From assembly GCA_013399695.1 (NCBI GenBank), contig VXAU01000197.1:1528612-1592611 (forward strand): 64,000 bases of DNA. The letters run 5' to 3'. The translations under genes and the position numbers were made by a program. Numbering within the stretch: the first letter of the stretch is position 1; the number at the start of each line of letters is the position of its first letter. The DNA is from Formicarius rufipectus. Its lineage: Eukaryota > Chordata > Aves > Passeriformes > Formicariidae. This document shows positions 40,151 through 52,160 of this stretch, in pieces. The notes below the pieces were generated by a model that was not told the origin of the DNA, did not search any database, and saw nothing but the letters and a program-made list of their open reading frames with translations.

Positions 40151-43100
40151 TTACTGGAGACGAAGGCGCGCTTTGCTTCCCCAATAAACTGTCAGAAGTA
40201 GTAAACCACAAATTAAGTCAGCTGCTGCCAAAGACTTAGGCAAAGATCTCCAACTAATTTTGACACAGGTGTGGGAAAGGCCAAGGAGAGGCTTGGAAAC
40301 CAAGCCTTTTGTGTGTGTTTGAGAGCTTTCAATGTGAGCACTGAAGAGTGGAGGACTGGGCATCAGTGCATACGATCAGGCAGAACTGCTGATGCCTCTG
40401 ACACTCTGGACACGGAGTTGACAGGAGCTGTGCAGTGGCGTGTGCCTGCAGACTTCACCTCTGCTTTAACATGCACTCATCCTGCCACACTCATCATCTT
40501 GTCTTATGCAGACAAGAACCCAGAAGCTTCATTCAACCCACTGCTCTGTTTTGAACTTATGCACAGCTTTGACTAAAATGTAAAATCACATTCCTCAGAC
40601 AGTCACACAGATATCAAACAAAATTAGAGGAAATCCATCAAAATACAGAAATACACATTTCAAGAGTGATGCTTTAGGTAAGGGTGAATTCCCAAGCAAG
40701 GTCAGGCAGACATTGCTTCTAGTCTTTACTGCTGATACAAATGTTGTTGCTGTCTCTTACCTATATGGGAAACTCCAGTGAAACCTTGTTTGGATTTTAT
40801 TGCATGTGGGACCCAAAAGCAAGAACTGCTGGAAAGCTACAAACCCCAAGGCTGACTCATGGGCCATCCTTGAGCTGTATCCTTTATGGCTGCATAGGGG
40901 ACACAGTGCTGCACACTGTGCTCTTCTGTATTACTTAACCTGGTAAACAACTCTGGAATATATAGGAAATGCTGCAAGCCGAATGAGGGCCTTCAATTAC
41001 AGTTGTTGCAATATGTATCCTCCAAAATTCTCATCTTCTTGGCATCTTTATGGTTAATTATATAATTTGATTTAATTAATTGAATTGCCTAACTCAAACG
41101 TCAATTCCTATCACCTGCCTACTCTGTTATGTTCTACGTGATCACCTTCCAAGAGTTACTGTTATTGCACAGGCGGCCCTTTGGATTTAAGGCTGTGTTA
41201 CAGTGGTGTCTCTTGATGTGGGCAGACAGCTGTACAAGACTGCTCTCTTCCCTGATGCCTCAACTCTTAAAAGTTTCTTCACAAGGTCCCCGGTAAGGTA
41301 AGAAAATGCTGGATGGGGAACTGGGACAGGGAGATGTTAAACACTGGAGAAAGCAGAGAGCTGGGGACATGCTGACTGCCAGCGACACTGCAATTATCCT
41401 GCCATGCCCAAGAGCGCTCCATAAGATCTCTTCAGTCCTTTTTGCGAGTTAATGATGGATCTTTGTCAGCAAACTAGAAAGCTCTTCTCATTGTTTGCTC
41501 TGAAACTTTTTTCCTACATTTTCAAGAATGAATATGAGCACCACAGACTCTGATAACTCAGCTTTTTATGCACAGACTAATGCATTTAAAATTTGAGGTT
41601 TTGTCTGGATTAGAAAAAAACCCCACAGAATCTCAGGAGGAGGGGAGAACATCGGTGCTGAAGTTCTGACTTTTTCAATTTTTTGACTGCATTTTTGCTT
41701 TATTTAAATTCAAAGGTTAAGAAGGGCCATTGTACTAATATCATTTACTGGAGCTGCAGTTAAGAGGCAAAACTTGGAAGGCTCCTCTCCCTCTGGAAGG
41801 GCTTACAGGGCTTAACAATTGCCCCAAGTCTCAGTGGGAACCTTTGTGTCTGCTCCATGCACATAGTGGGTGGAATGATGGAAGCTGAGGGCATGCCAAG
41901 TCTCTCCCCCATATGGCACTTCCCAAAGAGCAACCGAGTGAACTGGGAATGCAGTGGGCTTAGAGGATGCTATTTTGCTGGTAAATCTGTTCTTGGAGAA
42001 TGATGAAATAAAATAAATTCACTGAATGGTGAATTTTTATCTTCCTGTACTGCCAACACTACATTTGCCTGTTTATAGCACCCAAATCTTTCAAGGGCTA
42101 CAAGGTTATTTAAAATTCAATATTTTGATATTGTTTAAAAAGCTGATCTGTTTTTAGTAACAACATGCAGCTTGTCTGTAAAACAGAGGCTTTCTTCTAT
42201 TAGGAGAATTAACCATCTTTACCCAGTTATAACTACATGGGTGTCAGCCTTCTCACTCATTCCTCTCTCTGTATCACTGAGTTTTCAGTCTGTAAGGATT
42301 AAAGCTTGAAAGGAGCACTGATTCTGTGCATGTATGTGCATGCACATGTATATATGCAATACCACTATGTGATGCTAAGCCTGAGGCACAGGATTCCACA
42401 GTGGTGTTCAGCTGTCCCTAAGCCAGAGCATCCTATGGTAAAAGGACCACTTAAATTCTGTGTGAGAATCCAGCTGGGAACTGGCAAATGGACACTTCTC
42501 ATTATTAGCCACAGCTGAAAACTGTCATAGACTGAAGTGTAATGCTAACAGAAGTGCAAATACTGCCATGTGAAAGCCCTCGGTTCAATTCCATGTTTGA
42601 CCCTTCCCTTCTGCTGCAACCAGCAAGAATCTGAACTTCTGGAAAAGTACCAAGTTTAATTTCTCTGAAAAAAGGACAATTGAATGATGGACAAAACCAG
42701 TTCGGGGACCTTGGCTTGTGTAGGCTTCAACACCAGCAAATTCCAGATTACCTGGAGTGAAAACTAAACTTCCAGCCTCATGAAAAAAAACAGACTTCTC
42801 AGATGGAACCCACTTTTTCTATTGCTACATAAATGTAAGGAGCAGCAGAAGAGAAACCTCTAGAAAAATACTGGAGGGGGCTTTATCTTATTGCTGGGTA
42901 ATCTCATACAGAAACACACATACACAGAGTGATCATTCCTACTAGAGCAACTCCTAGACCTCTCTTTATCACATACCTTCCCCTGTTGCCTAAACTATGA
43001 TTTTTCCTGTGGGCTTGTGGATACCCTTTCAAGGTCAACACAGCTGAAACAGCAGTGATAATTTCATCTCCCAGATCTTCCACACAGTTTATTCTTCTCA

Positions 43101-44579
43101 TTGCTTCCACTCTTATCACCTCCATCTCTCACTCAAGCTCACAGTTTTCATCACTCTCTTTGACTCACAACACTCCTGACATCATGATATTCAACCTGTG
43201 TTTAAATCCTGTGTATCCTTGTCCTCTATAACATAATGAGCATCCTCTGTTCATCCACACAACTAAGTTCTTGATCAAGCTCTCATTACCTCACCTTTCA
43301 TTTACCATTTTATCCTTTCCTCTGGTGATAGCATATGTAACTGTGTCCTTGTACAGGAAAAGCTGCTGCAAGATCATTTTCCTAGTCTGTGGTTCTTCTT
43401 GCTATGCAGCTTCCCACTTCCCAAATGCCAAACTATTTTGACTCTTTCACAGCTTACATCTTCTTCCCAACGCTGACAGTTAACATTGTTGTAAATTTTC
43501 ATCTCTCACTGGTCTGACTTGATCACCCCCTTGTTAAACTTTCAAATAAGCACCTCCTTACTACTTAGCACTGAGCCTTTTGCTACAAAGAATAACTTCC
43601 CATTCATGGCCATAAAGCTACCTGACTTGCTCTCTCAAATGCCTCCTAAAACCTTAATACCTACAAATTCCCCCTTTACCTTTATACCTGCAAAATCAAA
43701 GCTGGACAACAACGAGGCTGCTGTTGTACTGAAACTGTGCTGCTGTTGACAGTGACCCCCATTTACCTGAGTGCCTTCACTCTGACCTCTTCCTTAAGCC
43801 ACAACCTGTTCTGCACCTGCACTGAATGTAGCAGGATGGGAACCCAGTCTGTGGTGGAGCAGTCACAGCACCACCCTGCTGCTCCTCCCTCCCATCACCA
43901 AGGGCTAAACTGCACCTGCTTTTGCACCACTGGAGCTTCCAGGCACCTACTGGGACTCAGAAATTAGCACAGCAAACTGCAGCATGGCAAGGCTGATTCA
44001 CACTGCTGCAAGCAGGGCCTAATAAACTCACTGGGCTGCTGCATAAAGTCATGTGAAAACACTGTTTTAGAAACCTGACTTAAAAACTTTTTGTTTCCAT
44101 CTTGGATATAACTTCACCTGTCTCAGAGGTTGCTTGCTATAGCTAAAACACTAACCACAAAATCAATATATGGTAAAATGCTGATTCAACTTAGAAATAC
44201 AATTTCATTTTTTGTACATCTTACTTAGCACCACGTTAAATGAAGAATGCCTGATATCTAACCCCTGATTTGAAGAGCTTGCTTACACTGCAGGGCCATG
44301 TAATTAAGCTGACAAGCCACAATTTCGCACGCAGCCAACAGAAGTCCAAGATTGAAAGAACATGAACAGAGAATTACTTTTAAAGAAAAAAACAGGCTTT
44401 TAAAAAAATGCAATCTTGAATACTGTTATTAAAAAAACGAGAGCAACATTTTGGGGTAACGAGCAGAGATTACTCATTCCCTTGTTTTACACAAGTTGAC
44501 TTTTGGCTTTCTGCAGAACACCATTTAACAGAGCACATTACCAAGCTGCTAGCCACTTTTCACAGTGATGCTAAAGCAG

Positions 44580-47500
44580 GTAAGAGACAATAAGTGGAAC
44601 TGTTGATGGTTTATATTACTCTATTATGTTAATGTTCACTAAAGTATGCCATAAGCTCTCTCATTACATGTGTATAAACCAATTCTCTGTGGTGTTATTC
44701 CTGTGCTAAATGCTATAACTACATAAATCTTGGATTAATGGAGACTTTATAGTTCCTGAAAATGAAGGGTAATTGCTATCTGTTAATGCTGTTGTTGCTA
44801 TTAAAGGAAGTATATATTTTCAGTAACAATGTTTATGGACCGTAAGTTTCACATTGCAGCTACTGCACAGAGCAGGGATAGTGTAATACAACTATCAGAC
44901 TGACTCCCTTTCCCTCCTCCCTGACAAAAAGCACAGTATCATTTCCACAGCTTCAACAAACCACCTTGCAATCCTCCTGACACCTGCAGAGTCCAAGCCA
45001 ATGTCCTTCACCAAACACAGGGTAAAAGAAACAGGATTTGCATTTCCATCTCTGGGAACGCACGATTTGCTAAGTTTCTCGCTTGGTTAAATGGCTGGAC
45101 AGCTCACTTTATTAGTCTGGGTATCTCAAACAGTTCTTCGAGAAGTGTGTGGTGACAGAATGATAGGTGTGAGAAAGTATCATCCCACTTACTTCCTCTG
45201 AGATTTCAGCAGTGATGCAGAAGTGAAAGGCTATACTTGGCCAGAGATGGTTCTCAGAAAGTAGATGGGATAGACAAGTCCCCAGCCTTGAGCTCCTCTT
45301 CTCCGATTATTAAAAACAGCAGCGCACTGTTTGGAAACGCTCTCACAATCTGCTGTGAAACTCTACCATGCACTAAAGCAATGGCCCCTCAGTTCTGAGG
45401 CACCATACATGTGACTATGCTCAATTACTTTTCTCCCCCGGAGTCCTGCACAGCTCTGCACAAGGAAAAAACCCAAACCACCGGGAGTGTGTTTATATTT
45501 TACAATTCAGCAAGGGTAAAACCTTAATTTTACTCTAATGTCTATGTTTGAAAACATTAAGAGCTCAATAGCCCATATACCTACGAACTAAATAAATAGT
45601 GGATAATTACTAGCATGGTACAGAGAGAGAAGTAGGAGGTGGAACATTTCAGTTTTGCTTCCAGCTCTGTCGCTGACTCAGTTTGTACTTGTATATGAAC
45701 TTCTCCTTTTGTCTGCTTTCCTCATGAGTTATATGCAGATGATAGTGATCCGCTGTTTACGACTAACAAAAAATGTTATGCAAATCAAAAGTACATTAGC
45801 AATTCCTGCCCTGCCCTTCATTAGTGCCAGTGTGTGTAGGTGTCTCTAGGAAAAGCTGCTCCTTGCTGACCAAGCAGGACTATGCTGTTTCACTGGGAAA
45901 GGAAGCTTGATGCTGGGCTAGGCAGTATATTGGATATATTCCATCTGGATGCAATAGCCAGGGAGAATTATTAGGATATACATTTTTGCCAACACACGGA
46001 AGGGGCAAAATCCCTCAGGATATTCACACCAGTATTTTTATAGCTCCTTGTTCCATCAGCCAGGTTAAGTTTTAGACAAGCACTGAATGAGTTTCCAGAG
46101 GAGTGTAGTATGTCAGATATCAACACAGCGAGTCAGGCTGCCCTTTTGTTCTCCAACTGGAAGGCAACATTGCACTTACATTATCTCCATGAAAGGTTTG
46201 AAGCATCCTCACTTCAACCTTGGTGAGTTTACGTGCATGTGCCCACATCTTTGCTGACAACAAAGGAAACCCCTCTTAATTCCAGAGACCTATTTAATAG
46301 AACTGTGTCATGTCTCATGTCTCTAAAGATCAGGCAAGAGATAGAAAGATGATGATCTGGTGCTGCTCTCCTTATGGAGAAAAGAAATGTTACTATTAAG
46401 GCGGAGTCACCTTAAGGAGAAGGTAGCTGGGAAATACATGAGCCTAAAAGGTCAAATTACAGTTATAGATATCAAAAGAAATGCCATATTAATGGTGAAG
46501 AACACTATAATAGCCTTTCATTTGCTGTAAAGGACAGTAAGTTACCAGCCAAATACAATGCAGCTTCCTCTGAAGGTAACCTCAGATCCCACATTCTGAA
46601 AGCTAATCAATGTTGTTCAGATTTCAATTTCTTCTCTACAAGGTGAAGTCAAACCTAATCTAACAAACGTCAGTCTCAGATGTAATGCTGCTAGCTGGGT
46701 CTACCAGTGTAATTTAGATAATCATTAATAGCATAGCTGTATAATAAAACTACATGTCACTTACAACTTCATCTGAGGTTTGACTGGCAGATCTTTAAAC
46801 AGTTTTCTAAGTGATTGCTTTTACTTTCTTTGATTGGCCAGTCTAAGAAATGTTTTAACCCCATGATATCTAAGCTTTTAGGGAATAATATTTTACCTTC
46901 ACCACCCCGGCTGTCAGCTCTGATGCTGTGTAACCTTGTAAGAAGCAGAACTTGCTGGCGTGGGGGTGGTTTCAGGGAATGACTTTATAAATATACACAC
47001 ATATATATACAAAATTAAAACAGAATAATATAAAATAAAATATATACAGTATCTTTCTTTCAACAGATATGATTTAAATGTTTCTCTTCAATCAAACCTT
47101 CATCTCAAAACACAGCTTTTGCCACATTCCAGGGATATTCAGTATATAAAGAGATTTTTAAAAGACAAAATCAAAGAAACCTTAATGCTTCTAAAGCTCT
47201 AACAATACTAACAGAAAGATTTTTGCAGAGGAAGTTTTTAGTGTAGTCTCTTGAACTTATGGTAACCTCTGGTGCCTGGCTGCAGCCAGGTGTGCTGCTG
47301 AGGAGACAGGGCTGTCTGAAGGCAGCCTTTATTTCTGTGATGCTGATCCAGGAGAAACCTCCGTGCCACAGCTTCTCATGAATGAATGCAAGAGACTGGA
47401 CAGCCAAAATATAATAAAGGTTTGATGAAGATCTAACCTGAGACTGCCACGTTTGATCTGTCAGAAGAGAAGCCAGCAAGGAATACTCAAGTCTTTTACA

Positions 47501-48093
47501 CATTTGATGCTTAAAAGCATGGTGCAACTGGTGCTATGTAGTGGGACTTGTCTGTTTTTCTTGCAAAGGTGAAACAAGAAATCTCCATACAAACACACAA
47601 CTACAACCTTTCAGTGACCAAGCTCTGTATCCAAAAGAAGGTCAGAAAAATCATTGTTCTGTGATAAATACGCATGCAACGTGACAAAACGCTCCTTGAC
47701 AGTTACCACGCTGCCTCTGAGGGCAGGTACCAGTTGTCCCATCTTCTAAACTGATTACAAAATTGACATCTTCAAAGGTTACTATAAATAAAATATGGGC
47801 TCCTGACAAGTTATCAGAGGAAACTTCCTCTGAAACAGCACGAACGCTATGACTCAGGACTCACCAAATGCTCACATAATAATGAAGAAAGACTATTATG
47901 TTAATGGGAGTTTCTTTCCTGTAAACAAGAGCTAGTGAAGAACACAAAGTACCTGATCCAATGTATTTTCATTCAATTACAGAGATTTTTAGATTTTACA
48001 TGAAAACTGGAGGAAAAACGTTATTTCAAATTCATTCTTATTTTGACTATCAGGGAATTTCCAAGCATATGAAAGAAGAAAATTCAGTCTTAC
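44580..48093. other. Non-coding stretch, inferred intron downstream of the microexon
   Basis: No supported exon is seen. The stretch contains a MIR-like remnant (45650-45752) and an AT-rich run with CA and TA dinucleotide patches (about 46988-47050). A 118-codon minus-strand open frame at 47171-47527 lacks splice sites and composition typical of an exon and is treated as chance. Confidence 0.4.
45650..45752 (+). mobile_element. MIR-type SINE remnant
   Basis: The blocks CCAGCTCTGTCGCTGACTC, ACTTCTCCTTTTGTCTG, TTTCCTCATGAG and GATGATAGTGAT occur in the same order and spacing as the core and 3' part of the MIR SINE consensus. The tRNA-related head is not clear. MIR-type CORE-SINEs are ancient and shared across amniotes, so a decayed copy is expected even in a bird. 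Confidence 0.55.
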
Positions 48094-48123
48094 CTTATCG
48101 TCAATATCGCTCTCGCTGTCACA
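48094..48123 (-). CDS. 30-base coding microexon, acidic serine-rich peptide
   Basis: On the minus strand a long pyrimidine tract (48124-48150) ends in CCCACAG. It is followed by 30 bases and then the donor GTAAGA. The exon is ten whole codons in phase 0, peptide CDSESDIDDK, containing six acidic residues and two serines (an S-E-S-D pattern of the kind casein kinase 2 can phosphorylate). One alternative frame hits a stop; the other gives a nondescript peptide. The upstream exon at 63944 also ends in phase 0, so the two join without a frame change. Because it is a multiple of three, the exon could be skipped without shifting the frame, as is common for regulated neuronal microexons, but nothing here proves alternative use. 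An AUTS2/FBRSL1-type acidic stretch is vaguely similar, but the upstream peptide does not fit that family, so no symbol is given. Confidence 0.62.
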
Positions 48124-51100
48124 CTGTGGGTTAGAGAGAAAAAAAGGTTTTGAGAAACACCTTTATGTATAAGCATCTTTTGCATCATCCTCTTAAATCT
48201 TTAGGATAGCTGTTTATGATGTTCACAGTTCAACGAAATGCACTTCTGGTATTTGCAGAAATGCCTTTTACATTGCTGGCATAAACCAGACAAAGCCAGA
48301 TTCTCTCCTATACAAACTTATGGTGGACTCTTACTTGGATGGGGGGAAGCGAGCTTTAAACAAAAAAGACAATCAGTGATGCATTATAACAACCACTGTA
48401 ACATGAATACCACAACAAAAAGCATGCCATTTTATCATCCCAAATTGTGGAATATATAGTAACAGTTTTGCATTGCTTCACCTTGATAAGCACTTTGTCA
48501 TCTTAACAAGGAAACTGTGAAACTGGCAATCAATTTCTAATTTAATGAGTGGTACCAAGAATAGTAATTAAAATACATCATAAATTCTGCTACATTTTTT
48601 AGTTTCAATGAGATCATGATCCCAGGAGGAAGTGTTTACTTAGAGAGTTTTGGAGTGTAATCTCTTACAGACTCTGAAAATGAAATGCTCTATTTTCACA
48701 GCACAAATGATGGAAAGATAACTCAAGCACTGAGCATTTCTGGACATGCACATCTTGCTGGCTGGAACTCAGAAAGATTTACAATTGGGAACAAAAATAA
48801 ATCTCTTGGTGTCTGTTATGCTGACAGAAAGCAGACTGGGTGTTTTGTAGCCTTGGTGTCCAGAGGGAATTTTCTCCTTCAGCTGACGGGGATGGCCCAA
48901 GTGGGTGTCCATAACTGGCAACAGCCTATTGGGTTCACTGGGTCAACAAGAGGGAACTCTGCAAGCCAGCAGTGACAAGCTCCAGATCTGGAAATGATCC
49001 ATGAGAACACACACGCTTTGGTGTCATGAATGTGAAGGAAGGAATAGATCTGTTTGGTCATTTTGTCCAGACCTTCCTCATGGAGCAGACAGGGGAAATC
49101 TTTCCTGTCACATCCTTTTATCCTAAAGTCACACAGCTGAAATTTCAGCTGTTACGTTCTTAGTTTTCTGCTGATTTTTGAGGGAATATATAATCTCTTA
49201 TTTGGCACATGAAATGACTGACTCCAAATACTTGCGGAACTTTTTACGCTTAAATTCTCTGAAACACACTGAGCACAGGAAGACCCTCAATACAGCGGGG
49301 TGGTCTCCCACAGTGACTCTGCAGTGAAGACTGCTCAGCTGACTCCTTATTCCCATTTAATTGCTGTGAAAATGCTTGGTTTAAGGAACTTGTTTTTCTA
49401 TAGTCTTGACTAAATAGAACCCTTTTTCTTTCAAAATGAAACTGTTTTACACTGCCTCAACTCACCCACAGCACATTTTTCAGAGAAAACCAACTGTTTA
49501 GTAGGATGTGCATAAATCTAATTGTATGTGCAATCATTCTCAAAAAAGAATACTCTAAAGAAAAACGGAAGCAATGACAGGAAGGCAGGACACTGCTCTG
49601 CAGGGGCCAGGAGCCATGGGTGAGCAAGTCCTGTGGGAACAACCAGTGTAAATGACAGCAAACTACATGAAGTCCCAACCAATTGCTCTGTAGTAAACAA
49701 GAACATCAGATAGCCATGTCTTTAGTAAATACCTTCCATAAGCCTTGTGTGCCTTTTTGGGGGACTTTTATTCTGTCACTGAACTTCATGAAAATAATTA
49801 TAGGACACATAGGTTCTGTTTTGCAGAAACCAAAAGTGAAATCAGTCCTGATAAATCATCATCAACCATCTGCTGACTCCCCCAAACCCAGGTCACACAA
49901 TCATGAACAATTAGAAGTCTCTGCTCTGGGCTTGGAACGCGACTAATTGTCCATCACACCGAGACAGGCTGAAACAGGTTTGTTGGGCAAAGGCTGACCC
50001 ACTACCTGCTGCATTTGTGCTTGCTCAAGACAGCGATAATTCACACTGACAAAGCAACACATTCATCAAAACCAAGGTGGGGGGTGGGGGAAGCTGCAGT
50101 CACAGCAGTCCACTTATTATTTACATGCTCCTGAGAAACACTGGCTGACTCGAGGGAAGCCTTTCACCTCCACCCGGAGGGGCTTAAATCAAGCTGTAAT
50201 GCTACAGGGACTGTGCATTCCCCCAAATTACCAGCACAATGGAGTGGGTCAGCAAGACTTACTATTTTACCCTTTAAACCTGGTCTATGCAAAAGTACCC
50301 TAAGTTCCCATTTTAGTCATTTTGCTCATTCAACGTGCACACTCATATTTTAGAGGCAGAGTATTTTGATGACATGATTCAACCTACACACTTCAGACTA
50401 CAGCATGTTACAATGGAATTACACCTATCATAAGAATGGCATAAAAATAAGTTAGCACACTCAGCCATGAATTCCTTAAAAGTGTACACTCAGGCAGGAT
50501 CAATACAATTTAAAATTCTTACAGGGACTTAAAGACACCGCAGTAATAAAATAGCCCAATAAAGTAAACTCAGAAATTTGTTGACTAGAAAACATTCAGA
50601 ATTATCAGTAAAACTCATACACTTTTGCCTACAAGTTCTGGTTTAATGAAACTTCAGTATTGTAAACATTAATAAATTTAGCCTAAAAATAGTTGAGAGC
50701 AGACATAAACAATTTTTGAACTTTAGTAACCATTATTATTCAAATACAAGATAGCATTTTAGCTCTCCTCTCTGGTTTTGTAATAAAACTTGCCTTCCTA
50801 TTTCTTATTGCATTATGATACTTAAAAATAGAGAGGACATGCTATTTCTTGTTAAAAACAGATTTGACCTCCAAAATTTGAATGCCTATGAGTATAAAAG
50901 CCTATTACAGATGGTTTGCATTACTAGAAGGTGCAGAATTGCTTTATTTAGATGCCTAATTTTGTTTTGTACCAATATACAACTTTGTCTCATGTAGATA
51001 AGTGAAAGTTGCAAAAAGCCAGTGAACCATCAAATTCACATGCTAAATTTTATAAACAGACATACGAATGAAGCAAACATCTGCTCTCTGAGGATACATT

Positions 51101-51260
51101 TTCCCCCATTCAGGGTCTGTAAAGACTTCATAATTAATTGCTTTTAAAATGGAAAAGACAGCAAAGAATTTTGTTTCATTTTAGCTTACATCTTCCTTAC
51201 TTTAATGATGATTGCATCAGTCTCGCAAGTGCAGAAGCCAGCGGGGCTGTGGGTGCAGAT

Positions 51261-51296
51261 CCACATACGAATGTGGCTCTGTGAGGACACAGAGCC
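51261..51296. repeat. Two adjacent perfect hairpins
   Basis: CCACAT-ACGA-ATGTGG (51261-51276) is a 6-bp stem with a 4-base loop. GGCTCTGTG-AGGA-CACAGAGCC (51275-51296) is a 9-bp perfect stem with a 4-base loop; the two overlap by two bases. They lie about 550 bases from the CpG island. Confidence 0.8.
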
Positions 51297-51322
51297 CTCC
51301 ACGCGGCTGTGACTGCACGATA

Positions 51323-51466
51323 GGTGGTTTAAAACCAGCATTTGTGTCAGCGAGTTGCCTCATTTCTTGTTTGCCTTATGAAAGCACCTCCTCTCCCACC
51401 TCTCCAGCCGTGTGGGGTCACTCCCATGCACAGGCTGTCACCGTATCGATGTGGCTTTAAACCACC
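51323..51466. repeat. Inverted repeat, 15-base arms
   Basis: GGTGGTTTAAAACCA at 51323-51337 pairs with TGGCTTTAAACCACC at 51452-51466 at 14 of 15 positions across a 114-base spacer. It sits immediately after the paired hairpins at 51261-51296, and together they could be a decayed foldback element or a structured regulatory region. Confidence 0.6.
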
Positions 51467-51840
51467 AAAATACCACATCCTAGCCCACGTGAGAATGAAG
51501 ACCAAACCAGCGACTAAGCAGCCTGTGTGATGAGAGACTGTGGGGGAAGAAGTAACACACCGATACTTATGAAATTTGGACTTCTGCTTGACATACAGGA
51601 AAATGGAAAGCTCAGGACTAATGGCCACCAACCCACCGACTCCTGACGAAAACACAGCCAGTTTTACTGGAAAAGGTCCCACGCTTCAGAATGCCCTTAG
51701 GTCTTCTTCTCTTTACGTTAAAGAAAGTCTTGCACATTCGCTTCGAGAAACAGGAACCCACAGGCTGCTGAACAAGCAACAGCAGCGAAAAACCAACAAC
51801 AGCAAAACCAAACCCGTGCTGACAGACCTGCGAAAAGCAG

Positions 51841-52160
51841 AACCAGCACTGACCCCTTCCCTTCCCCTCGCTGGGCGTGTGTGCGTGTCAAACCCCATAG
51901 CTTCCATGGGCTGGTTGGGCTTCTGCGGCCACAGCCTTCAGCCTCCTCCTCCTCATCGCCCGTCCCGGCCAAGCCCCGGGTCAACACAGAGACTGAGCCG
52001 GGCGTGTTGCATCGCAGGGATGTTGAAATGAATAACGAAGTCATAGGGGAAACTTCGGTCTGTCCACAGAAGATTTTCAGTGTCTTAAAAGCCAACTCAT
52101 CGCGGCTAGAGGGGAGGAGGAGGCCGAAGCCACCACCCGGCAGGCTCACCTCCCACGCAG
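51841..52160. promoter_or_regulatory. Small CpG island
   Basis: By hand count the 320 bases hold 18 CpG, 105 C and 87 G, giving GC of about 60% and observed/expected CpG near 0.63. That just passes the classical island thresholds, whereas the surrounding intron is AT-rich and CpG-poor. No TATA box or clear initiator is seen on either strand. The long open frames crossing it are a by-product of the composition. Likely roles are an alternative promoter or an enhancer inside the minus-strand gene, but this is inferred from composition only. Confidence 0.5.

Larger units (their letters stand above)
25290..44510. other. Long non-coding stretch, no supported gene
   Basis: About 19 kb of AT-rich sequence with only short open frames broken by stops. 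Notable content is a homeodomain-type palindrome at 27588-27610, poly-A at 36581, poly-T at 37886, a compact candidate regulatory element at 39900-40150 and many single good-looking splice motifs that have no partner. It may be intron of the minus-strand gene, intergenic, or intron of a plus-strand transcript joining 24873 and 44517. The sequence alone does not decide. Confidence 0.4.

Noticed and set aside
42964..43125. Minus-strand frame ending at an AAG/GTATGTG donor
   Set aside because: The donor is decent, but there is no clear acceptor and the peptide shows nothing recognisable. Such unpaired donors recur at several places (for example 25160, 29619, 61775).
47171..47527. 118-codon minus-strand frame close to the microexon
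   Set aside because: No acceptor or donor at usable positions in phase 0, and no recognisable protein features.
48094..48123. Assigning the microexon to AUTS2 or FBRSL1 because of a similar acidic C-D-S-x-S-D stretch
   Set aside because: The match is only a few residues recalled from memory, and the upstream exon peptide does not resemble the neighbouring part of those proteins.
49040..49090. Possible further CR1 tail (GGTCATTTTGTCCAGACC)
   Set aside because: Too short and diverged to separate from chance without a consensus alignment.
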